Below the pieces are notes generated by a model. The model had not been told where the DNA came from. It saw only the letters and a program-made list of their open reading frames with translations, and made no database searches. This document shows positions 1 through 9,102 of a stretch of DNA of 64,000 nucleotides, in pieces (the stretch's first letter is position 1; every line of letters begins with the position of its first letter). The stretch is taken from the NCBI GenBank assembly GCA_922989275.2, contig OV277870.1:34220356-34284355 (forward strand), read 5' to 3'. Made by a program: the position numbers and the translations under genes. This DNA is from Gari tellinella. Lineage: Eukaryota > Mollusca > Bivalvia > Cardiida > Psammobiidae.

Positions 1-79
1 GTATAACTTGGAACTATTTTCTTCAGGGGAGTTATAAATGAAATGTGCTAAAAGGCACTTCTATGGGGTAATGGGTTAA
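1..79 (+). repeat. M1 MITE, right end only
   Basis: The right-hand part of an M1 element (GGAACTATTTTCTTCAG, then TATGGGGTAATGGGTTAA). Its left part is outside the window. Confidence 0.7.
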
Positions 80-194
80 AACCCCTGCTATTACAAGCTG
101 TACAAATGAGATCTATTCTTTGTATTACACACTTTCCGCTACAGCCATCAGGGCACATCCTGTCTATCAAACTGTGTTTAAGACAGTTAACTGC

Positions 195-450
195 TTAACC
201 CATTACCCCATAAATACACCTTTTCATGCCTTGGATTTATTCCTTAACTGAAGAAAATGGTTCCACTGTATACAGTTATAAATACGTATCGTAAGAAAAA
301 ATTTCTATATCCAAGCAGATGGTAGCTTAAAGCAGGCTGAAAGTAAAGCAGAATGTGCCTTAGGGCACATGTCCGCTGCTTTATTTTTAACTTACATTAA
401 GTGGTTATTTATCTTCAATATTGGAAACAGGCTATGGGATAAAGGATTAA
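195..450. repeat. M1 foldback MITE copy
   Basis: Starts TTAACCCATTACCCCATA and ends with a decayed form of the inverted end (ATGGGATAAAGGATTAA). The central AAAGCAGGCTGAAAGTAAAGC arm is present, but the opposite arm is degraded. It lies in the DNAJC11 intron after exon 13. Confidence 0.75.
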
Positions 451-652
451 AGCAAGATGAAAGTAAGGTTAACTCCTTTAAGAGCTTTCTGCTTTACTTT
501 AAGCTGTCATTTGTATTCAATAAGTACATAAATATTCAATTGTTGGATAACATGTCGAGCAGTAGAATATGCTTCATTGAGAAAAAAGATTAAGGCCAGG
601 AGCTACTGAAATATGCCTTGTATTTCAAACAAACAGACATACAATAGCTTAC

Positions 653-722
653 TAGAGATTCAGCTTCCTTCTTTCTTTTCTGTATCTTTTCCTGCTGTTC
701 TTGCTTCTTTCTCTCCAAGTCT
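653..722 (-). CDS. DNAJC11: DNAJC11 exon 13 (last exon inside the window)
   Basis: Encodes about residues 420-443: DLERKKQEQQEKIQKRKKEA then ESL. This charged, probably coiled-coil stretch follows the membrane-proximal LIIDPY segment and matches the KEKELEKQRE...KKQEAES region of animal DNAJC11. The acceptor is TTTTACAG and the donor is GTAAGC. It enters in phase 2 and leaves in phase 0. The remaining C-terminal exons (DUF3395 part) are beyond the left edge. An H1 repeat begins 22 bases upstream of the exon. Confidence 0.85.
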
Positions 723-743
723 CTGTAAAATTAATAACACATA

Positions 744-1690
744 ACAAGAGGCCCATGTTGGCCTAAATATCGCTCACCTGGAAAAACCAACACAAGGGTC
801 ACATGACCCCTGGGTGGGATCATTTTTAACCCCAGAGACATAATTTCAAATATCTTGCTGATGAACTTGAAAATTAAGTGTTTTGTCAAATATTTTGTAC
901 ATGGGTGGTTTCAGACAGGAAGACTTTTCATTGAAAAAAATCTATTTTTAGCTAATGTTACCAAGATATGCAACAGACCAAACTATTTCAGCAATATTGG
1001 TATATTTCACTATATAACCCTATGTAAACTGTGACCCCTAGGGCCATGGCAGTTTTGACCCAAGAGGCATAATTTGAACATTCTTGATAGAGGACCTGTA
1101 GATGATGTTTTATGCCAAATATGTAAGCTCAGGGTACTGTGGTTTCAGACAAGAAGATTTTTTAAGTTTTCATTGAAAAAAAATCTATTTTTAGCTCCTG
1201 TGACCTAGATATGCAACGGCCCAATATTGGTTAAGGGCTTCTAGAAGTGTCGACATGCCAAATATCAAAGCTCTGGCCATATTAGTTTCAGAGAAAAAGA
1301 AGTTTGAAGATTTCACTATATAACTCTATGTAAAATTACGACCCCCCGGGGCGGGGTCATTTTTTACCCCAGGAACATAATTTGAAGAATCTTAATAGAA
1401 GACCTGAGGACAATGCTTTGTGCCAAATATCTAAGCTTAGGTTACTGTGGTTTCAGACAAGAATTTTTTTTAAGTTTCCATTGAAAAAATCTATTTTTAG
1501 CTCCTGTGACCTAGATATGTAACGGACCAGAACTATTTGAACAACTTTGAAAGAGGACCATGCATGGATCATTCCTGCCAAGTTTGGGAAAAATCCATCC
1601 AGTAGTCTAGGAAGAGAAGTCGTTTGAAGATATTGTTGACAACGGACGACGGACACAGCACTATCAAAATAGCTCACAGGTGAGCTAAAA
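744..1690 (+). mobile_element. H1 Helitron-like non-autonomous element
   Basis: Begins ACAAGAGGCCCATGTTGGCC..TCGCTCACCTG and ends AGCTCACAGGTGAGCTAAAA, so the CTCACCTG near the left end is complementary to CAGGTGAG at the right end. The interior has diverged direct repeats (motifs CCCAGGGACATAATTTGAA and CCTAGATATGCAACGG recur). An ACGGACGACGGAC tract comes just before the 3' end. No coding capacity. Class assignment is by architecture only. Confidence 0.6.
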
Positions 1691-1736
1691 ATTAATCTTA
1701 ACTCTTAATAAGCTAACAGGGAAACTATGATAACCT

Positions 1737-1807
1737 TTGCAAACAGTTTGGATACTAATGAGACGGTACATTACACATCGTCTCATCAGGATCCAAACTG
1801 TTTGACA
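1737..1807. repeat. GCAAACAG-type hairpin module
   Basis: Near-palindrome: TTTGCAAACAGTTTGGAT...GATCCAAACTGTTTG, with inner arms ATGAGACG and CGTCTCAT. It can form a stem of about 28 bp. No clear outer TIR seen. Confidence 0.7.
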
Positions 1808-2220
1808 CTCTGACCCTGTTTTGAAATGAAATTCTATCTTGAGAACAATAGCAGATGACAATTGTTGCAGAAGAAAACAAAAGGGCCTTATCAAAGTTTT
1901 GTCTGATAAAAGTTGGAAATAAGACGACACCTGCTCAAGCTTTCATGTTAAAGGTAACTGAAGTACTATTTCATTAAATCATAAATATTATTCTTTGCCT
2001 AATTCATGTTTCATTTAAACAAATAGATTTACACATGTACATGTCTACATAACTGAACTTGGTGTTTGTTATAAGTCCAACCAGTTCATTATACCAACCT
2101 CGCCTATAGCATACTAGTTCCTTACTGTATACGCTGATAAAAAACTTCGGATATAGTGAACAATATTTTGAGGTCCCGAGGTGTTTGTTATAAGCGAGGC
2201 GTACTGTATAGCAGAAATTG

Positions 2221-2362
2221 TTAACACATTCAACCCTAGTGGTGAGTATACCCATCATGAACAGTGTACCTGTCAATAATACACTTGTCCTATGCAAACA
2301 TGGTACTCCCTGATTAGAGGGCTCCTGCATGAACCCTGTGATCAGGATCTGCACTGTTTGTA
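2221..2362. repeat. M3 MITE, partial
   Basis: Starts TTAACACATTCAACCCTAG, followed by GTGAGTATACCCATCATG and then a decayed hairpin (CTGATTAGAGGGCTCC..CTGTGATCAGGATCTGCACTG). This copy preserves the uninterrupted CTTGTCCTATGCAAACA junction that is broken by an insertion in the copy at 4592-4853. Confidence 0.6.
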
Positions 2363-2472
2363 ATTTTGCATTATCATGTATAAAACACCACTAAATAGTC
2401 AAGAACGGACTAGATTAGATTGGAAACCCGGAATGGTCAATTTCAAGTTTCAGAGATGAAAGAGTATTTTAC

Positions 2473-2628
2473 CTCTGTCTTTGTCCAGTGTTGTAGGGAT
2501 CTATGATGAGTTTCTTCACTGCAAAATATGCTAGCACCGGCAAGACAGTCCCATAGAATACAGCACTGGGTACCAGTTCATCAGACAGGCCAATTGGCAT
2601 GAGTATTAGATGCTGGCCACGCTCCAAC
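2473..2628 (-). CDS. DNAJC11: DNAJC11 exon 12
   Basis: Encodes about residues 368-420, starting LERGQHLILMPIGLSDELVP and ending KKLIIDPYNTGQRQR. It aligns closely with the [26 protein letters not shown] region of vertebrate DNAJC11. The segment VFYGTVLPVLAYFAV is hydrophobic and could be a membrane segment. Acceptor TTATTTCAG, donor GTAAAA. The split codons before and after (AA|G and AG|A) join correctly to exons 11 and 13. Confidence 0.92.
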
Positions 2629-3031
2629 CTGAAATAATGTTGTTTATGTGGTTTTTTAATGAAGAAATAATTGCTGTATTGTGATATATGCAAAACTTGC
2701 TAACCTAACTATCCAAGAGACTGTTTCTAGTTTTGAAGACAGACCAATTAAAGGAGGCTGAGAGTTAAGCGTTTTGCTTTACTTTTAACCTGCTGTAAGT
2801 TACGATCTGCTAAGATATATAAATTATTTCTTATAATACATATTCATGACATTACAAAGTGGAATTAATTTCTTGGGTGGAGGAATAAATTAAAGGTAAT
2901 AACAGTATGCCCCAGACTAAGCAAGGCAAAGGGGACAAAAAGTCACAGACTAGGGTTTTAATTTTTTATTTTTAAATTTGAAGCACCATCCCTTTTACCA
3001 TGAAGCATGCGCAACAATTGTGTATACTTAC

Positions 3032-3148
3032 TTGAGTCTAACTGTGACACCTGCAGGTATTCCAACACTCACAGACGCACCTACAGTACTGAAGGCTGTA
3101 ATCTTCCTCTCTACTCCATACTCTATAATTGTCCCTAATGACCCCACT
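3032..3148 (-). CDS. DNAJC11: DNAJC11 exon 11
   Basis: Encodes about residues 329-368, including GTIIEYGVERKITAFSTVGA and SVSVGIPAGVTVRLK. This corresponds to [20 protein letters not shown] in vertebrate DNAJC11, one of the best-conserved parts of the C-terminal domain. Acceptor CATTTCTAG, donor GTAAGT; phase 2 on both sides. An M7 MITE starts 14 bases upstream of the exon, so most of the acceptor's upstream sequence is element-derived. Confidence 0.93.
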
Positions 3149-3161
3149 CTAGAAATGGATA

Positions 3162-3365
3162 ACAGTAAAACCTCTCTATTACAACCACTAAATTGTGTTA
3201 ATCATTAGGTGTTTATGACAGGTGACTGCTGAAAGCAGTTACAGAACAACATAAAGCTCCTTAAGAAATTTTCCGTTTTACTATCAACTTGCTTGAAGCT
3301 GTCACCTGTCTATTATACAACTAGTTAGCCTTTGTTTAAATGGTTGCAATAGAGAATATTTACCG
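3162..3365. repeat. M7 MITE copy
   Basis: Starts ACAGTAAAACCTCTCTATTA and ends with an inverted, diverged form near GCAATAGAGAATATTTACCG. The centre has GACAGGTGACTGCTGAAAGC paired with GCTTGAAGCTGTCACCTGTC. Same family as 58303-58503 and 59126-59352. Confidence 0.65.
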
Positions 3366-3421
3366 TACATAGCATAAAACCTGTCTCAACTATTTTCATG
3401 CTAAAAGAATCATGCTTAAAT

Positions 3422-3646
3422 CATAACCCTATAGCCTGTTTCTAGTATAAGGCAGGTTGAGAGTAAAGCAGAATGCCCGTTAAGGTGCATTCTGCTTTAA
3501 TTTCAGACTGCTTTAAGCTACAATCTGCTTGAATACAGGAAATATCTTTTATGCTGCACATTCATTAATGTATAAAATAGAACTGCTTTCTCTTATTCAA
3601 TAATGAGTTAAATGCATAAGGCATATCCATGGAGTAAAGGGGTTAA
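3422..3646. repeat. M1 foldback MITE copy
   Basis: ATAACCCTATAGCCTGTTTC at the left, hairpin AAAGCAGAATGCCCGTTAAGG / GTGCATTCTGCTTT in the centre, and CATGGAGTAAAGGGGTTAA at the right. Part of the left arm is deleted. Confidence 0.7.
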
Positions 3647-3888
3647 ACCATTCACCCCTGAAACTTCAAATGGACATTTCCAGTTTACAATTAAATTTAA
3701 TCCATTTTTGAATAACAAGGGTGGTTTTTAATAATATTTTACAAAATGACAAACAGTGTAGACCCTGATCAGAGGGCTCTTAAGGAGCCCTCTGATCAGG
3801 GCCTACACTGTTTGCATAGGACAAGTCTACTCTTGGTGTATGATTTTTTCATGACGAGTAAACTCGTCACTAGGGTTCAATGTGTTAA
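3647..3888. repeat. M3 MITE copy with intact hairpin
   Basis: Right end GACGAGTAAACTCGTCACTAG then GGTTCAATGTGTTAA. The central hairpin arms are ACAGTGTAGACCCTGATCAG and CTGATCAGGGCCTACACTGT around AGGGCTCTTAAGGAGCCCT. The left flank (CACCCCTGAAACTTCAAATG) resembles the starts at 46685 and 57232. Confidence 0.7.
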
Positions 3889-3906
3889 GTTATTTATGTA
3901 TCTTAC

Positions 3907-3989
3907 TTGGCAGAGATTGTAGCTGCTGCATCATAGTCAGCAAACTTTCTGGTGTAGGAAGAAAACACAAACGAGTTCATACGGTTAAG
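3907..3989 (-). CDS. DNAJC11: DNAJC11 exon 10
   Basis: Encodes about residues 302-329: LNRMNSFVFSSYTRKFADYD then AAATISAK. It corresponds to the [20 protein letters not shown] region of vertebrate DNAJC11. Acceptor TTTTTCAG, donor GTAAGA. Enters in phase 0, leaves in phase 2. A mariner-like MITE ends 28 bases upstream of the exon. Confidence 0.88.
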
Positions 3990-4016
3990 CTGAAAAACAA
4001 ACAAAAATGCCAGCTA

Positions 4017-4533
4017 CAGTGGTAAATACGCTATTCCTACCCATTTACCCGTTAATCTATGCGTAAGAAACGCATAGTGAACGGTTAACGAACGGTTAAC
4101 GTCTAACGATCTTAACCCGTTTAAACGATTATACCCGAGATGCTGCGATTGGTGCTTCAGGTATCCGTTTCACGCGGATATTTCGGATCTTATCGGCAGG
4201 CGCTGACCACCCGCCTGTAACCAATCTATTTATGTAACCCGCCTATATATGCCACTCAGATACATGTATCGGGGGATTAACAGTGTATTGCCAATTAAAG
4301 ATAGCAATGTTATCGGCGATACCACTGAATGCTCTGTAATACACATGTCATAAAGTGGATGTGTAAACCGCTGAAGCTAAGGGGTCTGTCGGCTAAGTGA
4401 TGACCCTTTCATACCAGCTCTTTTAAACGCGTAAAGAAACGGCTAGGAAAGCCGTTTAACGAAACGGATAATAAACCCATAGTGAACGGTTAACGAACAC
4501 GTAGATTGGGTAGGAATAGCGTATTTACCACTG
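4017..4533. mobile_element. Mariner-like MITE with perfect 27-bp TIRs
   Basis: The first 27 bases (CAGTGGTAAATACGC...) are repeated exactly in inverted orientation at the end (...GCGTATTTACCACTG). A TA lies on both sides (4015-4016 and 4534-4535), as expected for an IS630/Tc1/mariner TA target duplication. Length 517 bp with no transposase frame. Subterminal ACGGTTAACGAACGG repeats occur at both ends. It sits in the DNAJC11 intron just upstream of the exon 10 acceptor. Confidence 0.85.
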
Positions 4534-4591
4534 TAATCACAGAGAATCATTTCATAATATTAATGGTCAGTTACTAACATATCAAATATGT

Positions 4592-4853
4592 TTAACTCAA
4601 TCAACTCTAGCAACGAGTATACTTATCATTTATAAACGGTGTACGTGGCAATGGTACACATGTCCAGGGGTGTAAAATTCTACTCGCCCGCTCGCCATGG
4701 CGAGTAACATTTTGTCAGGGCGAGCAGATTTTCTGATAATTTACAACAGAAACTAATAAGCAAAATGTCATTATCACCAGCAGGGCGAGTAACAATTCTG
4801 AATTTTTTACACCCCTGATGTCCTCTGCAAACAGTGTAGACCCTGATCAGAGG
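4592..4853. repeat. M3 MITE interrupted by a 153-bp element
   Basis: Left part TTAACTCAATCAACTCTAGCA with CGAGTATACTTATCATT. It resumes at 4818 with TCTGCAAACAGTGTAGACCC and stops after GATCAGAGGG, so the second hairpin arm is missing. Confidence 0.6.
4665..4817. mobile_element. 153-bp TIR mini-element with 5-bp target duplication
   Basis: Starts CAGGGGTGTAAAATTC and ends GAATTTTTTACACCCCTG. GGGCGAG repeats lie inside both ends. It is flanked by ATGTC on both sides (4660-4664 and 4818-4822). The uninterrupted M3 copy near 2290 shows what the empty site looks like. No coding capacity; the superfamily is not clear. Confidence 0.75.
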
Positions 4854-4908
4854 GTATATTTTTATAATTTTACATTTATGATTTATCTTTTGAAGCTTTG
4901 TCTTTACT

Positions 4909-5160
4909 TTAACCCTTTACCCTATACAAGCACCTTAAGTACCATTAACCAATTATCCCATAGCTTGTTTCCAGTTATGAAGATAATTGACTTCTTACAG
5001 CAGGTTGAAAGGAAAGCAGAATGTGCTGCTTTACTCCTTACGGCACATTCTGCTTTACTTTCAGCCTGCTTTAAGCATATAGGAAACATTTCTTATGGCA
5101 CAAATTCATGACTGTATCAGAAGGAAGAATATTCCTCAATGAAGGAATAAATTAAAGGCT
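4909..5160. repeat. M1 foldback MITE copy (rearranged left end)
   Basis: Two left-end-like stretches (TTAACCCTTTACCCTATA at 4909 and TTAACCAATTATCCCATAGC at 4947) precede the hairpin arms AAAGCAGAATGTGC / GCACATTCTGCTTT. The right end GGAATAAATTAAAGG is followed by decayed sequence. Confidence 0.6.
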
Positions 5161-5163
5161 TAA

Positions 5164-6010
5164 CTAGAACGGCTATCACTAAAGGTGATAAATACCCCCA
5201 CTATACAGAACTCTGTCTCACTCTGCAGACGTTTTAAATAAGGTTTTACAATAAGGTCAAAGGTGTAAGCCAAGGTCAAAATTACTTAAAAATGGTATAT
5301 GACACTCTGCAATCCCAACATATAATAACACACCAGGTTTGGTAATTGTGGATGATAGGGTAAAAGAGATATGCTTTGGACAAATTTTATTTGTGTCTTG
5401 CACATCTACTCCTGAGTAACATTTATGCTAAGTATCAAGTGAATCAGGTTGAAAGTGAAGGAGGAGTTCAAAGTACAAGATTTTGCCTGCCAATTTTAAG
5501 ACCAATTTCAAGGACAAAGGTCAAGGTCACAGAGACCTGAACTTTGTGTCTTGCACATCTACTACTCCTGAGTAACATTTGTGCCAAGTATCAAATGAAT
5601 CAGGTTGAAATTGAAGGAGGAGTTCAAAGTACAAGAGTTTGCCTGCCAAGTTCAAGGCCAAAGGTCAAGGTCACAGATACCTGAAATTTGTGTCTTACAC
5701 ATCTACTACTCCTGAGTAAAATTTATGCCAAGTATCACGTGAATCAGGTTGAAAGTGAAGGAGGAGTCCAAAGTACAAGCTTTTGCCTACCAATTTCAAG
5801 GTCAAGGTCACAGATACCTGAAATCTATCTCTTGCACATCTACTACCCCTGAGTAACATTAATGCCCAGTATCAAATGAATCAGGTTGAAACTGAAGGAG
5901 GAGTTGAAAGTATAAGATTTTGCAGACAGAACGACTGACAACCGACTGACCCACTAACCCACAGGCTGATTCCAGTATACCCCCTCAAACTCTGTTTGTG
6001 GGGGTATAAA
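5164..6010 (+). mobile_element. H7 Helitron-like element with tandem core
   Basis: Left signature GGCTATCACTAAAGGTGATA then AATACCCCCAC; right end TCTGTTTGTGGGGGTATAAAA, complementary to the left TACCCCCAC. Between them the GAATCAGGTTGAAA unit recurs at 5441, 5597, 5741 and 5878 (spacings 156, 144 and 137). A GACTGACAACCGACTGACCC tract precedes the 3' end. No coding capacity. Confidence 0.65.
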
Positions 6011-7097
6011 AAGGCTTATTTCCAGTCATCATAAATTCTTGGACTCTGATAGGCTGAAAATGCACACGTGACCACTGTGTACGAGACCGTACACATTGAT
6101 TTTGCCGGGTAGTACGGGTCACGTGACTAGTTAGATGTTGTTCCCTCGCTCAATTCGCGTAAACAATCTCTCTTTTTCGGTTTATTAAGCAGTTGTTTTC
6201 CAAGTAATCAAAATAAATCTTAATTAAAAACTGTCTTGAATCTTGCTTTGCTTTCCCTGATTACCCCACCCACGTCGTCACCATGATAAACAAACTATGG
6301 GACGTGAAATGAACAATGTAATGTACATGTACAACGGCACTTGTCACTGGTCTATAATGAAATTGACATTGGATTCAGTTTTATTTAGATCAATATCTTT
6401 ATCGAAATCAACCAAAACAGGCAGAACTCGATATGATATGCCTAGACACTAACGTACGTGTTCATTTGTACGTTCCTGATTATTTCAGTTCATTTGTTAT
6501 AATTAATCGTTACAGTGTTTCATAAAACATAAATATCCTCTGAGAACTATCTGTTCAAAATACCCTGGAAATGAACATTTTAAGGATGTTCACATTCCAA
6601 TGTGATGACGTAACCATGTTAGATACAGTCGATCTTCGATAGGGTCTATCTTAGTTTCATTTCAGTCGAACATATCCGTAATTCAAAGTTAAATGGTGGC
6701 TTTACAACCTTTTAAACTTGAAATACGGAATATGTTCGACATAATGCGGTTTAGAAATTATTGCATTAAACTGTAGAAATGCAGATAAATTCTACTTATG
6801 CGAGTTCCTGATATTGTCGAAGTTTAACTGTATAACTATTGTACTAAACCATCGAACAGTGCGTGAGTTTGAAATGTACTGAACAATTTCAAGTGTCAAT
6901 TTTAGGGTCAAGACAGTAAAACTTTGTCAGATTATGCATGTTTTTTTTGGATCTAGACTGGAAATAAATTTGTTACACGGCATTTCGGCAGGGTGTACAG
7001 GCTTCGAGCTCAGGAAATACGGAATCCAAAACCGTCATACAAGCCCGTACACCCTGACGAAATACCGTGTAACTAATAATATTTATGGGGAAATACC
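6011..7097. other. Intronic DNA with two unclassified inverted repeats
   Basis: No exon recognised. Inverted repeats are at 6664-6741 (GTCGAACATATCCGTAATTC / ATACGGAATATGTTCGAC) and 6970-7077 (GTTACACGGCATTTCGGCAG with GGTGTAC / GTACACCCTGACGAAATACC with GTGTAAC). They look like ends of short foldback elements. Confidence 0.5.
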
Positions 7098-7920
7098 GTA
7101 TAGCTGGTATTTTCTGCTGTCATAATATTTTGCGATTTTATGAAAAAGTAGGGTGAATTATATTCTACTGTTATTATTTCTGTGCTTCTCTGAAAGCAGC
7201 ATAATAAAATTCTGCGGATTCGATTCTTAAGATGGTTATAGAAGCTATTTTACCTATACTGTCGCTGTTGTTTACATGTACGTAGATACCTAATCCTAAA
7301 ATCGGCTTTTCATATATAGAGTAGCGGGTATGTAGATCTACAATAATTTGCAATTGGGTTTAAATGTGATGAATATCTGAACAAGTATGTTTATTAACAT
7401 GAATGACATCTGTAATTATCATAAAAAATAAATACACGGCAGAGAATTCATATACCCTTCACGACCTAATCCTGCAACACTAACAGTAGCAAACAGCTTG
7501 GACCGATAATTACCTATAATTATACATTACCCGCTTTTGTTGTATTCGGAATACCTTGGACTTATTCGCTCAAAATTGACTTTGCCATGGTACATATTGG
7601 TACATTTTAAATACAGTTTGTTAGGGGTTTTCCAGCGTCTATAATAAGGAAATTTGATAGAAACTAAATAACAATACAAATTTAATGGTCTGAGTTGTCG
7701 AGTGAGTATGTTCTGTGGTTATCATAATAGGATCTGAAAGCAACAAATGTCCAAGTGAGTGCAAATACCGATCACTTATCGAAGAAGCTACTGAAGGATT
7801 ATTTATTATTTTTACGTGATAAAATAGTATGGTAATTTTATTCTGCCGATTTTTTTCTGCGATCCGATGATGGAACCGCAGAATAGCAGAAATTTCTACC
7901 CCGCAAAAAATACCAGCTAT
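7098..7920. mobile_element. TIR element, about 0.82 kb, non-autonomous
   Basis: Starts TAGCTGGTATTTTCTGC and ends GCAAAAAATACCAGCTA. TA lies on each side, suggesting a TA target duplication. The ends continue as a weaker inverted repeat with CTGCGG and GCAGAA motifs. No transposase seen. Confidence 0.6.
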
Positions 7921-7924
7921 ACAG

Positions 7925-8005
7925 AAGGTTAAGTTGTCACCTTTCTTTCATACAACCTATAAGCCTTCTTTTTATTGGTCATAATAGAACAATTTAACTG
8001 TATTT
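7925..8005. repeat. M7 MITE fragment
   Basis: AGTTGTCACCTTTCTTTCAT with CATAATAGAACAATTTAACT matches the right half of M7 elements. The left half is absent. Confidence 0.45.
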
Positions 8006-8041
8006 GTAAAGCTGTATTTTGTGTACCAATTCTCAACTTAC

Positions 8042-8166
8042 CATAACTTGCAGTATAAAGTGCTGCACCTCTGAGTTATAGGCTATTGCTGTGTTGAGAC
8101 TAGATGGACTAACAATATTGTACTTTATCCTTCCCTGCCAGTGCTTGTCAAAGTTATAGTGAACCC
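8042..8166 (-). CDS. DNAJC11: DNAJC11 exon 9
   Basis: Encodes about residues 260-301: VHYNFDKHWQGRIKYNIVSP then SSLNTAIAYNSEVQHFILQV and M. It matches the [20 protein letters not shown] region of vertebrate DNAJC11 in position and pattern, with the W and the SxxNT motif kept. Acceptor ATATTTCAG, donor GTAAGT. Enters in phase 1, leaves in phase 0. Confidence 0.88.
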
Positions 8167-8292
8167 CTGAAATATACAAGACCATACATGAACATTGGAC
8201 AAGTTGGTGGTGCTATATAGCGAGATGTATTTAACTTGAAACATTCCTCACAGAAACAGTTAATCTCAAATGTGAGATGGGCATTAACCCAT

Positions 8293-8532
8293 TAACCCTT
8301 TCCCACATAGCATATCTCTAGTATTGAATATAGGTGTCCACTTAAAGCAGGTTGAAAGTAAAGCAGAATGCGCTTTAAGCGCATTCTGCTTTACTTTCAG
8401 CCTGCTTTAAGCTATCATCTGCTAGAATATAGAAAATATTTTGTATTATACATATTTATGAATGTATAAATTGGAACTATTTTCATCAGGGCAAGAATAA
8501 ACTGAATGCGCTTCTATGGGGGAAAGGGTTAA
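8293..8532. repeat. M1 foldback MITE copy, strong hairpin
   Basis: TTAACCCTTTCCCACATAGC to TATGGGGGAAAGGGTTAA. The arms (AAAGCAGAATGCG / CGCATTCTGCTTT) meet at the tip GCGCTTTAAGCGC. Both outer ends carry the CCCTTT / AAAGGG variant rather than CCCATT, so the two ends vary together. Confidence 0.8.
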
Positions 8533-8758
8533 TACACCTTAATACGCCTACAATTTATTCCTTCACTTAAGAAAATAGTTCCAATTCATACAGTTATGAA
8601 CATGTGCCATAAGAAATATTTTCTATATCCTTGACCTAGCAGATGACCACTTAAATCAGGCTGAATGTAAAGCAGAATGTGCCTTAATCTAATTTGACCT
8701 GATTTAAATGGTCACCTTTCTTCAATACTAGAAGCAGGCTATGGGATAATTGGTTAAG
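8533..8758. repeat. M1 MITE copy, decayed, adjoining the previous one
   Basis: Abuts the 8293-8532 copy, apparently sharing its TTAA. Central hairpin mostly lost; right end CTATGGGATAATTGGTTAA. Confidence 0.65.
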
Positions 8759-8989
8759 AGTGCTGAGAGCTGAATTCAACGCCCTGTAATGAACTGCCAA
8801 CTGGAGATGTGTTTATTATATGCCTTCAATTAGAAGGGCTCTTATCTGGATCAACGCTATCTGTCTATTACCCTTTTAACCCATAAATGGGTTAAACGTA
8901 CAACTGGAAGACTCAAGTAAACATTTATACAGAGTTCAAATAAACACTCGTACCTTTTATTTCCAAATTTTGACTCCTACTCTAACACC

Positions 8990-9056
8990 ATTTGCAAACA
9001 GCTTGGATACAGATGAAATACCAACTAAAATTTGGTTTGGGATCCGAACCCAAACT
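8990..9056. repeat. GCAAACAG-type hairpin module
   Basis: Arms TTTGCAAACAGCTTGGAT and GATCCGAACCCAAACTGTTTG, with a decayed inner stem. Confidence 0.55.
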
Positions 9057-9102
9057 GTTTGTCACAGCTGATTTCAGCAATTGTATATAATTCTGATAAC
9101 AA

